A stretch of DNA of 64,000 nt, from the NCBI RefSeq assembly GCF_029338255.1, contig NZ_CP119787.1:2867631-2931630 (forward strand). The letters run 5' to 3'. This DNA is from Haloarcula halobia. GTDB taxonomy: Archaea; Halobacteriota; Halobacteria; Halobacteriales; Haloarculaceae. The translations under genes were made by a program, and so were the position numbers. Shown here in pieces: positions 7,220 to 16,515 of this stretch; the first letter of the stretch is position 1; the number at the start of each line of letters is the position of its first letter. The notes beneath the pieces are model-generated. The model was given only the letters and a program-made list of their open reading frames with translations, did not search any database and was not told the DNA's origin.

Positions 7220-10200
7220 ATGAGCGACGCGGACCTCTCCGCCGACGAGCTCACGCTCCCGATCAAACGAACCGACGGAGACACGCTCGAAGAGCGTCTG
7301 ACCGGGAACGCCTACAACAACATCCTCCCGGCGCGGTACCTCCGCAAGGACGCGAACGGCGACATCGTCGAGGCCCCCGAGGACCTCTTCGAACGCGTCG
7401 CGAAGAACATCGCGCTCGCCGAGGCCGTCTTCGAGGCCGAGAAACAGGACGTCGAGATCACGGTCACGCCGGCCCAGCTCAAGCCCGACCACCCCCGGCG
7501 CGACGAGCTCGCCGCCGAGGTGTTCGGCAAGGGGACCACCACGGAGGACGACGCCGAGACGACGCTCTCGGTGTACAACGTCAACAAGTTCGCCTACGAC
7601 ACCGTCGTCCCCGAGCTCCCCGAGGACGTGCGGAGTCACGTCGAGGAGACCGCAGACGCCTTCCAGGAGCAGATGGAACAGCTCTCCTTCATGCCGAACT
7701 CGCCGACGCTGATGAACGCCGGCGACGAGCTCCAGCAACTGTCTGCGTGTTTCGTCGACTCGCCCGACGACGACATCGACGACATCCACCAGACCGCCAA
7801 GGAGGCCGCCCAGGTCTTCCAGTCCGGCGGTGGCATGGGCTATGCGTTCTGGCGGCTCCGCCCCTACGGCGACCCCGTCGGGTCGACCGGCGGCATCGCC
7901 AGCGGCCCCATCACGTTCATGCGGACCTACGACCAGATGTGCGAGACCATCGCCCAGGGTGGGGCGCGACGGGGGGCCCAGATGGGCGTCATGCGCGTCT
8001 CCCACCCGGACGTCATCCAGTTCATCCACGCCAAGAACAAGGACGTCTCGCTGGCCGAGACCCTGCGGCTGAACGATCCCGACGACTTCACGCACAACTC
8101 ATTCGCCGAGGCCCTAGAGGAGGCCCGCGAGCTCATCGACGACGATGGGAAGGTCCCAAAGCACCTCCGCAACGCCGTCGAGGGCCACCTCTCGAACTTC
8201 AACATCTCGGTGGGGATCACCGACGGCTTCATGGAGGCCCTGCGGAACGGCGAGGACTTTACCTTCACCAACCCCCGCACCGAGGAACCGCACGTCGCCA
8301 CCGCCGAGACCGTCGAGCTGTACGAGATGTTCGACCTCGGCGAGTACGTCGAGGCCGGCGAGGTGCTCTCGATCCCCGCCGAGAGGCTCTGGGAGCGCAT
8401 CGTCCAGGGCGCCCACGAGAACGGCGAACCGGGCGTCATCTACCTCGAACGCGTCAACAAGCAACACTCGTTCGACGTCGAGAAACACCCCGACCACCGC
8501 ATCCTCGCGACCAATCCGTGTGTCACCGGAGATACACTCATCAGCACCGAGAACGGTCTCCTTCCGGCCGAAGAACTCTACGAGCAGGGCGCCGCTCGCG
8601 ACGTCGTCGTCGACGGTCGCCTCAGCGAGGAGACAGTCAAAGAGGCCAGCAGCGTCTACAAAACCGGTGAGAAAGACGTCTACAAGCTGACTACCGAGGA
8701 AGGCTACGAACTCCGCCTCACCGCCGACCATCGCGTCATGACCGACGACGGCTGGGTCGAAGCGCGGGATCTCGATACCGGCGATACCGTTCACATCCAG
8801 AACCGCAAGGGCGCGTTCGGCCAGCACGGCACCGCTGCGGAAGGGCGCGTCCTCGGTTGGACCGTCGGTGACGGCCATCTCAAGCACGGCGAGGAGCGCG
8901 CCGTCCTGAACTTCTACGACGAGGACGCCGAGATATCCGAGCAGTTCGCCGAAGACGTAAACGAGGTCGTCCGCGACCCGGTCGGCAATGCGGACTACGA
9001 TGTCGGCGTCAGCGAAATAAGTCGGGACGACGACTATCGCGGTGCGCAGGCCGTCGAGCAGCGTATCCGCTCGGCGCGGCTGTACGAGTACGCCGAGGAC
9101 GCCGGACTCGTCGAAAAGAAACTCCAGGTCCCCGACGCCGTCATGCGCGGCAGCGAGGAGATGGCGCGTGGCTTCCTGCAGGCGCTTTTCAGTGCCGACG
9201 GGAGTGTGCAGGGGAGCAGTCGAAACGGGCGGAGTATCCGTCTTTCGAGTTCCGACCGCGAGCTCCTCAAACAGACACAGCGACTCCTTCTCAACTTCGG
9301 GATTGCAAGTCGTATCTACGAGGAACGCCGCCCCGCGCAAACGAAAGAACTTCCGGATGGGAACGGTGGTACGAAGGAATACGAGACGAAAGCACAGCAC
9401 GACTTGGCAATCACGAAGGAAAACCAGATCCGGTTCGCCGAAGAGATCGGCTTCCTCCACGGAGACAAGGCCGATGAATTAGCGGAGAATCTGGAGTCGT
9501 ACACCTACACGCCGGAAAGCGAGTCCTTCACCGCTACAGTCTCGAGTGTCACTCTTGACGGCCACGAGGAAGTGTATGATCTGACTGAGCCAGAAACCCA
9601 TTCATTCGTCGCTAACGGCCTTGTGACGCATAATTGCGGGGAGCAGCCACTCGAGGAGTACGAGGCCTGCAACCTCGGACACATCAACCTCTCGACGCTC
9701 GCCGCCCAGGACGCCCCCGACTACCGCGTCTGGGCCGAGGAACACGCCGACGAGTACGACGCCACCGAGGACGCCATCGACGCGTTCCTCGCGGAGTCGA
9801 TGGACTGGGAAGAGTTCGACCGCCGCATCGAACTCGGGACTCGCTTCCTCGAGAACGTCGTCACGATGTCGGACTTCCCGGTCGAGAAGATCGAACAGAA
9901 GGTCCGCGAGATGCGCAAGATCGGCCTGGGCATCATGGGCCTCGCGCAACTCTACATCCAGCTTGGCGTCGAGTACGGCTCCGAGGAGGCAAACGAGGTC
10001 GCCCGCCAGCTGATGCGCCACATCAACCACGGCTCGAAGGCCGCCAGCCACGACCTCGCCCAGGAACGGGGCGTCTTCGAGGAGTGGGACAACTCGAAGT
10101 ACGCCGACCCGACGGCGTACCGCGAGTGGTTCGAGAACCAGACCGGCGAGGACGCCGACGACTGGGAAGACGGCTACCCTATCCGGAACCACAACACGAC

Positions 10201-11509
10201 GACCATCGCCCCGACCGGGACGACGTCGATGATCGGCAACACCACCGGCGGGTGTGAGCCCATCTACAACGTCGCCTACTACAAGAACGTCTCCGACGAC
10301 GTCCAGGGCGACGAGATGCTCGTCGAGTTCGACGACTACTTCCTGCGGGCCCTAGAGGAGAACGGCATCGACGTCGAGGCCGTCAAGCAGGAGGCCCAGG
10401 AGCAGATGGCCGAGAACCGCTTCGACGGCGTCGCCGGTCTCTCGACGGTGCCGGACGCCATCGGCGAACTGTTCGTCACCACCGGCGACCTCTCGGCGCG
10501 CGACCACGCGGGCGTCCAGGTCGCCTGCCAGGAGGGGGTCGACTCGGCCATCTCGAAGACGGTCAACGCCCCCAACGACTCGACCATCGAGGACGCCGCC
10601 GAGGTCTTCGAGTACATCTACGACCACGGCGGGAAGGGCGTCACCTACTACCGCGACGGCACCCGCTCGAAGCAGGTGCTGACGACGCGTGCCCAGAACG
10701 CCGAGTTCGCCGACATGGACGCCGACGAGATCGTCGCCCAGATCGAGGAGCTGTTCGGCGGCATCGAGGGCTTCCTCGAGGACGAGGCCGTCCAGGCCGC
10801 CCTGGAGGAGTCCGTCGACGACATCCTGAGCGTCGCCGACGGCGAGCAAAGCGAGTACGCCAAGAAGCAGTCCCGACCGGACGTGCTCCACGGCGTCACG
10901 CAACGCATCGACACGGGCTACGGGAAACTGTACGTCAACATCAACGAGGACCCCACGGCCGACCGGCCGTTCGAACTCTTTGCCAACATCGGCAACTCCG
11001 GCGGCTTCACCGCCTCCTTCACCGAGGCGCTGGCCAAGACCATCTCGACGGCGCTGCGCTCGGGCGTCGACCCCGAAGAGATCGCCGACGAACTGCAGGG
11101 CATCCGGTCGCCGAAGGTCGCCTGGGACAAGGGCGAGCAGATCCAGTCCATCCCGGACGCTATCGGCACCGCCCTGCGCCGGTACCTCGACGGCGACGTC
11201 GACAAGGCCTACCCGCAGCAGGTGACCCTCGAGGAGACCGCCGAGGACGAGGACGTCGCCGAAGCCGAGGCCGACCCCTCGACGCACACCGACGGCGGTC
11301 CGTCGTCAATCGACGACGGAGCACGTCAGACACAGTCTGACGGCGGGCCACAGGCCACACAGGGAAGTGCCAGTACGGACGCCACCGGTGACCAGCAGGA
11401 ACTCATCGACGCGGGCGAGAGCCCGGAGTGTCCGGACTGTGGGTCGCTGTCGCTGTACTACTCGGAGGGCTGTAAGACCTGCGAGTCCTGTGGCTGGTCC
11501 GAGTGCTGA
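7220..11509 (+). CDS. nrdJ: Adenosylcobalamin-dependent (class II) ribonucleotide reductase, intein-containing
   Basis: The enzyme reduces ribonucleotides to deoxyribonucleotides with a B12 cofactor and no oxygen requirement. The precursor is 1429 residues: N-extein 1-433, intein 434-805, C-extein 806-1429, so the mature enzyme is about 1057 residues. Extein landmarks are LSACFVDSPDD, FQSGGGMGYAF, the catalytic NPCGEQPL rebuilt by splicing, and PTGTTSMIGNTTGG. The C-terminus is a cysteine-rich zinc-ribbon-like tail (CPDCG, CKTCESCGW), usual for class II enzymes. ATG at 7220 gives a plausible acidic N-terminus; the frame is open 50 codons further up. It stands alone with no NrdB partner, as expected for class II. 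Confidence 0.95.
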   Translation: MSDADLSADELTLPIKRTDGDTLEERLTGNAYNNILPARYLRKDANGDIVEAPEDLFERVAKNIALAEAVFEAEKQDVEITVTPAQLKPDHPRRDELAAEVFGKGTTTEDDAETTLSVYNVNKFAYDTVVPELPEDVRSHVEETADAFQEQMEQLSFMPNSPTLMNAGDELQQLSACFVDSPDDDIDDIHQTAKEAAQVFQSGGGMGYAFWRLRPYGDPVGSTGGIASGPITFMRTYDQMCETIAQGGARRGAQMGVMRVSHPDVIQFIHAKNKDVSLAETLRLNDPDDFTHNSFAEALEEARELIDDDGKVPKHLRNAVEGHLSNFNISVGITDGFMEALRNGEDFTFTNPRTEEPHVATAETVELYEMFDLGEYVEAGEVLSIPAERLWERIVQGAHENGEPGVIYLERVNKQHSFDVEKHPDHRILATNPCVTGDTLISTENGLLPAEELYEQGAARDVVVDGRLSEETVKEASSVYKTGEKDVYKLTTEEGYELRLTADHRVMTDDGWVEARDLDTGDTVHIQNRKGAFGQHGTAAEGRVLGWTVGDGHLKHGEERAVLNFYDEDAEISEQFAEDVNEVVRDPVGNADYDVGVSEISRDDDYRGAQAVEQRIRSARLYEYAEDAGLVEKKLQVPDAVMRGSEEMARGFLQALFSADGSVQGSSRNGRSIRLSSSDRELLKQTQRLLLNFGIASRIYEERRPAQTKELPDGNGGTKEYETKAQHDLAITKENQIRFAEEIGFLHGDKADELAENLESYTYTPESESFTATVSSVTLDGHEEVYDLTEPETHSFVANGLVTHNCGEQPLEEYEACNLGHINLSTLAAQDAPDYRVWAEEHADEYDATEDAIDAFLAESMDWEEFDRRIELGTRFLENVVTMSDFPVEKIEQKVREMRKIGLGIMGLAQLYIQLGVEYGSEEANEVARQLMRHINHGSKAASHDLAQERGVFEEWDNSKYADPTAYREWFENQTGEDADDWEDGYPIRNHNTTTIAPTGTTSMIGNTTGGCEPIYNVAYYKNVSDDVQGDEMLVEFDDYFLRALEENGIDVEAVKQEAQEQMAENRFDGVAGLSTVPDAIGELFVTTGDLSARDHAGVQVACQEGVDSAISKTVNAPNDSTIEDAAEVFEYIYDHGGKGVTYYRDGTRSKQVLTTRAQNAEFADMDADEIVAQIEELFGGIEGFLEDEAVQAALEESVDDILSVADGEQSEYAKKQSRPDVLHGVTQRIDTGYGKLYVNINEDPTADRPFELFANIGNSGGFTASFTEALAKTISTALRSGVDPEEIADELQGIRSPKVAWDKGEQIQSIPDAIGTALRRYLDGDVDKAYPQQVTLEETAEDEDVAEAEADPSTHTDGGPSSIDDGARQTQSDGGPQATQGSASTDATGDQQELIDAGESPECPDCGSLSLYYSEGCKTCESCGWSEC
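8519..9634 (+). mobile_element. Intein with LAGLIDADG homing endonuclease in NrdJ
   Basis: The 372-residue intein begins with Cys434 (CVTGDTLIS) and ends THSFVANGLVTHN before Cys806. Block B has the TxxH pattern (LTADHRV). Two dodecapeptide-like blocks, LGWTVGDGHL (about residue 544) and FLQALFSADGS (about 652), mark a LAGLIDADG endonuclease with its acidic residues present, so homing may still work. The insertion lies inside the NP/CGEQPL catalytic loop, so activity depends on splicing. Its DNA is somewhat richer in A/T codons than the exteins, in keeping with separate origin. Confidence 0.95.
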
Positions 11510-11562
11510 CGCGGTCAGTGTGACACGCGGAGTCTGAATTTCGTCTTCGCCGTCGGCGGTTT

Positions 11563-11703
11563 CTATCGCGGGACGTCCACCCAGCCGCTGATCCAGGACT
11601 CTCCCTCGCCGGGGACGTACGCGACCCGGATACCGCCGAACTCGGTTACCTCGACGTCGTCCGGCACGGGGTCCTGCCGGCCGGGTGCCTCCTGGTTGCT
11701 CAT
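11563..11703 (-). CDS. 46-residue acidic haloarchaeal protein
   Basis: A short minus-strand frame from ATG at 11703 to TAG encodes 46 residues, including DVEVTEFGGIRVAY and ending ESWISGWVDVPR. Composition (Asp/Glu/Val-rich with a Trp-containing tail) and codon use look like a real small haloarchaeal protein, not a chance frame. It lies between nrdJ (convergent) and the sulfite-oxidase-like gene on the same strand. The family is unrecognised. Confidence 0.6.
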   Translation of the reverse strand: MSNQEAPGRQDPVPDDVEVTEFGGIRVAYVPGEGESWISGWVDVPR

Positions 11704-11856
11704 CGGGGCCCCGTCTGTCGGCCGTCGGCGAGGCGGTTCGGGTGCGGGCGGGCACGATACATGCCAGTTCGACCGGCACTCTGTCGGCGAGCCACCTCGT
11801 TATGCACCGGTAAATCGCCGTAATCGACCGTGTACGCGGCCGGTAGTCGGGCGTTT

Positions 11857-13359
11857 CTACTCCGGGAACTGCTTCGAGACCCACCCGGACGGGCCGCTGG
11901 GGAAGTTGCCCGCGATCTCGTCGGTCTGGACCGTCCCGCTGTCGTCGACCATCCGGACGACGACCGTGTGGGTGTCCCCGGGACGGTCGTAGGTGTACTG
12001 CCACTGGCGCCAGACGTCCTCGCCCGGCAGCGGGTCCGACAGCGTCGCCCGGTCCCAGGTCGCGCCGTCGTCGGTCGAGACCTCGACGCGGGAGACCCCG
12101 CGAAGGCCGGCGTAGGCGTGGCCGCCGACGCGGCGACGGCCGTTCCCCAGCGTCTCGTCGTAGTGTAACTTCGCGACGGGTTTGACCGGGCCGGTGCCGT
12201 GCCAGCCGCGTTTCTCCCAGTAGCCGTCGGCCTCGCGTTCCAGCAGTTCGATTTCGGTGAGCCACTTGACGTTGACCTCGCCCCAGTGGCCGGGCACCAG
12301 CGCGCGGACGGGGTAGCCGTGCCCTCGGGGGAGGACGGCGCCGTTCATCCCGTAGGCGAGCAGGCCGCCACGCAGGGCGTCGAGCGGGAACTCCTCGAAG
12401 TAGCCGTCGGCGGCCCGGAGCATCACGCACTCGCAGTCGCTCTGGACGCCCGCTTGCTCGAGGAACTGGTCGACCGGGACGCCGGTCCACAGCGCGTTGT
12501 CCATCTTCTTGCCGTTGAGCATCTCGCCGACACAGCGCAGCGTCACGAAGCGGTTCTCGGCGTCCATCTCGCGGAGGTCGTCGTACTCGAGGGTGACCTC
12601 CTGCTCGACGGCGCCGGTGATGGTCAGCGACCACTCGTCGGCGTCGAGGGCGGGGTCGATGGAGTTGATGTCGACCTCGTAGAACCGGTCGCTGACGAGT
12701 GGGTCGAGTCCCTCGACGTCGAAGGAGCTGGCCTCGGCCACTGCGAGTTGCTGCTCGACGTCGGCGAGGTCCGCGCCGGGGGCCTCGAGCGTGGGCGCGT
12801 CGGCCCCGAAGGCAGTCGCGGGTCGGCGGTTCCCCAGCGTGTAACCCAGCGCGCTCACCCCCAGCGCCGCACCGATGGTCGTCAGCGCGCGGCGGCGCTT
12901 TGCCGACACCGGTGAGAGCCGGTCGCTGGCCTCGTCGAGCACCTGGGCGAGGACGACGACGGCCGCCGCCGCCAGGGCCGGCCCGGCCGCGAGGACGAAC
13001 GCGCCGGTCAGTGCGGCCGCCACCGCCCACGTGACGGCGGCGGTACCGACGCCCGGGACGAGGCGGTTGTTCGTTGCCGCGCCCGTCAGCAGCGCCGCCC
13101 GTGCGGCGAGCGCGACGAAGACGACGGCCACGAGCAGCGCCACCGCGAGGTTGAGTCGCTGGCCGAGGTTGCCAAGGTACGTGATGGCGTACGAGACGAC
13201 GACGCCCGGCATCGACCGGGCGAGCGCCCGTTCGATGGGGGAGGCGACGAACGCCGGCGCGTATCCCGTGACCGCGTACGACCCGGCGAGTCCGGCAATC
13301 CCGGCAGCGAGGCTGACCAGCAGACGGCCGCCCCGGGTCTCGAGGACGTCGTTCGACAT
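11857..13359 (-). CDS. Membrane-anchored molybdopterin oxidoreductase, sulfite oxidase family
   Basis: The protein has 500 residues. The first ~170 form about five hydrophobic segments. The rest is a sulfite-oxidase-type molybdopterin domain: VTLRCVGEMLNGKKM carries the Mo-ligand Cys, and LPRGHGYPVRALVPGHWG is the pterin-binding stretch. It ends with a dimerisation domain (GVSRVEVSTDDGATW). This resembles YedY/SorA-like enzymes fused to a membrane module. The substrate is not readable from sequence. ATG at 13359 starts just before the first membrane helix. The gene is divergent from a small zinc-finger gene. Confidence 0.9.
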   Translation of the reverse strand: MSNDVLETRGGRLLVSLAAGIAGLAGSYAVTGYAPAFVASPIERALARSMPGVVVSYAITYLGNLGQRLNLAVALLVAVVFVALAARAALLTGAATNNRLVPGVGTAAVTWAVAAALTGAFVLAAGPALAAAAVVVLAQVLDEASDRLSPVSAKRRRALTTIGAALGVSALGYTLGNRRPATAFGADAPTLEAPGADLADVEQQLAVAEASSFDVEGLDPLVSDRFYEVDINSIDPALDADEWSLTITGAVEQEVTLEYDDLREMDAENRFVTLRCVGEMLNGKKMDNALWTGVPVDQFLEQAGVQSDCECVMLRAADGYFEEFPLDALRGGLLAYGMNGAVLPRGHGYPVRALVPGHWGEVNVKWLTEIELLEREADGYWEKRGWHGTGPVKPVAKLHYDETLGNGRRRVGGHAYAGLRGVSRVEVSTDDGATWDRATLSDPLPGEDVWRQWQYTYDRPGDTHTVVVRMVDDSGTVQTDEIAGNFPSGPSGWVSKQFPE

Positions 13360-13467
13360 ACGGTATCGAAGGGCGTGGTCGGCAAAAGGGTTTGTTCCAA
13401 TTTCGACCCGACTCGGCGGCCGGGGCCGTCCGCAAGAGCGAAGCCACCCGGGAACGAGGCGTCGACA

Positions 13468-13590
13468 ATGAGCGATGACGCGGGGGGCCGGCCCTGTCCG
13501 ATGTGCGACCGGCCGATGTACCACCGCCACTGCAAGTACGTCTGTCCGGAACACGGCGTGGTCTACGACTGCGCGGACACCTTCTACTGA
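13468..13590 (+). CDS. 40-residue zinc-finger protein (HVO_2523-like)
   Basis: This tiny protein has the pattern CPMCDRPMYHRHCKYVCPEH and ends DCADTFY. Two CPxC-type knuckles plus a further Cys and His residues suggest one zinc site. It resembles the small zinc-finger proteins widespread in haloarchaea, whose roles are mostly unknown. ATG at 13468 follows a gap after the divergent oxidoreductase gene. Confidence 0.8.
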   Translation: MSDDAGGRPCPMCDRPMYHRHCKYVCPEHGVVYDCADTFY

Positions 13591-13634
13591 GCCGTGTGTC
13601 GGATTTATACGGGCGGCCCTCGCAAGAGCGGGCA

Positions 13635-15422
13635 ATGAGTAGCGACCCGGACGGCATCGACGTCCTGCACGTCGACGACGACCCGGACTTCGCGGCGCTG
13701 ACCGCGGTGCAGGTCCACCGCGTCGCGGACGACATCGCCGTCACCACCGAGTCGGACCCGTCCGCCGCCCTCGACCGGGTCGAGACGGGACCGTTCGACT
13801 GCGTCGTCAGCGACTACGACATGCCGGTGATGAACGGCCTCGAGCTGTTCGAGGCCGTCCGGTCGGCGGCCCCCGACCTGCCGTTCGTGCTCTTTACGAG
13901 GACCGGCGACGTCGCGGGCGAGGCCATCGAGGCCGGCGTCACCGAGTTCCAGCGAAAGCGGACCGGGAGCGACCAGTTCGCGGTGCTCGCCAACCGGGTC
14001 CGGCGGGCGGTCGAGCACCGGCGGGCGACCGACGGGCTCGCGGCGACCCGACGACAAGTCGACCAGTACGAGACGCTGGTCGAGAACGTCGGGGACGCGA
14101 TGTACGTCCTCGACCGGTCGGGGGAGGTCCGGGTCGCGAACGACGCGATGGCGTCGCACCTGGGCACCCCGAAAGCCGACATCGTCGGCGCCAGACCGGC
14201 GGCGTTCATGCCCGAGGCCGACGTCCAGCGGGCGACGGACGAGCTCCAGCGACTCGCGGACGACGACGAGCGGACGTGGGCCCGCTTCGAGATGCGCACC
14301 ATCGACGCCGACGGGACGGCGACGGTAAACGAGAACAAGGTCGCCCCGCTGCTGGACGACGAGGGGCGGGTCGTCGGCTCTGTCGGCGTCATCCGGGACA
14401 TCAGCGAGCGGAAGGCACGCGAAGAAGAGCTCGAGCGGTACGAGACCATCGTCGAGGCGGTCGGTGACCCGGTGTATACACTCGACGCCGACGGCCGGTT
14501 CACCTCCGTCAACGAGGCGCTCTGTCAGATGACTGGCTACGACCACGACGAACTGATCGGCGAGCACATCGGCCGTATCATGACCGAGGCTGACGTCGAG
14601 GCCGGCGAGTCGGTCATCCGCGACCTGCTCGATGGCGACAGCGACCACGCGACCCTGGAGATGGACGTGGTGACCCAGGCCGGGGACCACGTCCCCAGCG
14701 AGAACCACATCGCCCTGCTTCCGCAGGCGGACGGCGAGTTCACCGGGTCGGCCGGCGTGGTGCGGGACATCGCCGAGCGCAAAGAACGGGAGCGACGGCT
14801 CGCCGAGTTCGCGTCGGTGGTCAGCCACGACCTGCGGAGTCCGCTCAACGTCGTCCAGGGGCGAATCGAACTCGCACAGTCCTCGGGTGACCTGCAACAC
14901 CTCGAGACGGCCGCCGAGGGCGCCGCGCGGATGGAGGAGCTCATCGAGGACCTGCTGCTGCTCGCCCGGAAGGGTGAACTGGTCAGCGAGACGGGCCCGG
15001 TCGACGTCGAACAGGCCGCCCGGGCGGCCTGGCAGCACGTCGACGCGTCGGCGGCGACGCTCCGGGTCGAATCGACGGCCGTCATCGAGGCCGACGCGGC
15101 ACGGCTCGGGGAGGTCTTCGAGAACCTGTTCCGCAACTGCCTCGAACACTGTGGCGACGAGGTGACGGTCCGGGTCGGTTCCGTCGAGGGAACCGACGGC
15201 ACCGTGACCGGCTTCTACGTCGCCGACGACGGCCCCGGCGTCCCCGAGGCGGAACGCGACCAGGTCTTCGAGCGCGGCTACACGACCAACAGTAACGGGA
15301 CGGGCTTTGGCCTCGCCATCGTCCGGGACGTCGTCGACGCACACGACTGGACGGTCGACCTCCGGGCGAGTGCGGCGGGCGGGGCGCGCTTCGACGTCAC
15401 GACGACTCCGGCCGACCGGTGA
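13635..15422 (+). CDS. Hybrid sensor histidine kinase (REC-PAS-PAS-HisKA-HATPase)
   Basis: The 595-residue cytoplasmic kinase has domains in order: receiver (about 8-125, acceptor Asp60 in VVSDYDMP), two PAS domains (about 150-270 and 275-395, each ending in a RDISERK-type sequence), HisKA with His398 in VVSHDLRSP, and an HATPase with N box NLFRNCLEH and ADDGPGVP. No membrane segment is seen, so it probably senses an internal signal or receives phosphate from another kinase. No response regulator is adjacent. Its 3' end overlaps the convergent VTT gene by 26 bp. Confidence 0.93.
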   Translation: MSSDPDGIDVLHVDDDPDFAALTAVQVHRVADDIAVTTESDPSAALDRVETGPFDCVVSDYDMPVMNGLELFEAVRSAAPDLPFVLFTRTGDVAGEAIEAGVTEFQRKRTGSDQFAVLANRVRRAVEHRRATDGLAATRRQVDQYETLVENVGDAMYVLDRSGEVRVANDAMASHLGTPKADIVGARPAAFMPEADVQRATDELQRLADDDERTWARFEMRTIDADGTATVNENKVAPLLDDEGRVVGSVGVIRDISERKAREEELERYETIVEAVGDPVYTLDADGRFTSVNEALCQMTGYDHDELIGEHIGRIMTEADVEAGESVIRDLLDGDSDHATLEMDVVTQAGDHVPSENHIALLPQADGEFTGSAGVVRDIAERKERERRLAEFASVVSHDLRSPLNVVQGRIELAQSSGDLQHLETAAEGAARMEELIEDLLLLARKGELVSETGPVDVEQAARAAWQHVDASAATLRVESTAVIEADAARLGEVFENLFRNCLEHCGDEVTVRVGSVEGTDGTVTGFYVADDGPGVPEAERDQVFERGYTTNSNGTGFGLAIVRDVVDAHDWTVDLRASAAGGARFDVTTTPADR

Positions 15423-16059
15423 CGTGGCGGTAGGCCGGGCCGGCGAGCACCAGCAGTCCCATCGCGCCAAAGAGCAGGACCAGCTGCGGGAGCGCCTCGA
15501 TGGAGAGGCCAGACAGCGACAGCGAGCGCATCGAGGCCCCGGCGAGCACCTCGACGGCGACCCACGGAATCTCGCCCACGAAGGTACCGACCACGAACGA
15601 ACGCGTCGAGACGCCGGCGAACCCGGCGCCGTAGGAGACTGGGTCGGCCGGTACGGGCGAGAGGCGCGCGGCGAGCACCCCACGGGTCTCGCCGGTCACC
15701 TCGATGATCTGGCGGCCCGAGTCGCCGAGCCACCCGAACATCCCGCCCTGCTCGCCGGCCCGGCGGGCGAACCGGTAGGGGATGAGACAGGTGACCAGCG
15801 CGCCCATCAGCGCCACCGGGAACCCGTACTCGAACCCGAGGACGAACCCGACGAACGCCGAGAGCGGCATCGTCGGCCAGGCAAAGAGCGGCCGGACCAG
15901 GTACAGGCCGACGATGACCCCTGCCAGGTACACCGGGTGGTCCGCGAGGTGCGTGACCTCTGTGACGACCCGTGCCGGGGAGAGGATCGCCGTCGCGACA
16001 GCGACGACGGCAACCAGGGCCGCGGACCCGACCACCTGCCGTTTCGCGAGACGGTCCAT
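15397..16059 (-). CDS. TVP38/TMEM64 (VTT domain) membrane protein
   Basis: This 220-residue integral membrane protein has about six hydrophobic segments. The VTT/SNARE-associated signature is the stretch FAWPTMPLSAFVGFVLGFEY with a later RLSPVPADPVSYGAGFAG. Family members are thought to act as lipid scramblases or small-solute transporters; the role here is not known. It is convergent with, and overlaps, the kinase gene. Confidence 0.87.
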   Translation of the reverse strand: MDRLAKRQVVGSAALVAVVAVATAILSPARVVTEVTHLADHPVYLAGVIVGLYLVRPLFAWPTMPLSAFVGFVLGFEYGFPVALMGALVTCLIPYRFARRAGEQGGMFGWLGDSGRQIIEVTGETRGVLAARLSPVPADPVSYGAGFAGVSTRSFVVGTFVGEIPWVAVEVLAGASMRSLSLSGLSIEALPQLVLLFGAMGLLVLAGPAYRHVTGRPESS

Positions 16060-16134
16060 CTACCTCCGAGAGTGGGACACAGCGACAAACCTCTTGTGGT
16101 AAGGGTTAATCCGTCGGCCCGAGTACGCAGTCGC

Positions 16135-16509
16135 GTGCCCGACGCCGACCGCGACCCCGTCGAACTCGGGGTCGAACTGCTCGCCCACCTCGAGCACGCC
16201 GAGCTGTCGGTGGCCGACGCCATCGACCGCATCGAGACGGTGACGACGAACCCGCAGGTCCAGCGCGAGATTCTCGACACCGCCGCGATGCGCGGGGTCA
16301 TCGACCGCGAGGACGGCCTCGTCAGGCCCCGCTCGCGGGGCACCTACGTGAACTTCGACGCCGACGTCGTGGTCCGCGAGGGGTCGTTCACCTGCAAGCG
16401 CTGCGGGGCCGACATCGGGACCGGCCACTTCGTGCAACTGGACGGCGGCGAACTCGGGGCCTTCGGCTCGACGTGTATCAGGAAAGTGCTCGGCCGGGAC
16501 GACGAGTGA
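16135..16509 (+). CDS. Haloarchaeal zinc-ribbon protein (DUF5830-like)
   Basis: The 124-residue protein starts at GTG 16135. The N-terminal half is helical and acidic (ELGVELLAHLEHAELSVADA), resembling a winged-helix-like fold. The C-terminal half has FTCKRCGADIG and a later FGSTCIRKV, which could bind zinc. It looks like a conserved haloarchaeal family, probably DUF5830. The function is unknown and a nucleic-acid role would be a guess. Confidence 0.7.
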   Translation: MPDADRDPVELGVELLAHLEHAELSVADAIDRIETVTTNPQVQREILDTAAMRGVIDREDGLVRPRSRGTYVNFDADVVVREGSFTCKRCGADIGTGHFVQLDGGELGAFGSTCIRKVLGRDDE

Positions 16510-16515
16510 GCGGCC

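Noticed and set aside
11306-13747. An 813-codon open frame on the minus strand over the sulfite-oxidase-like gene
   Set aside because: It is out of frame with the recognisable molybdopterin domain and is extremely Arg/Pro-rich; long false frames are common in GC-rich DNA.
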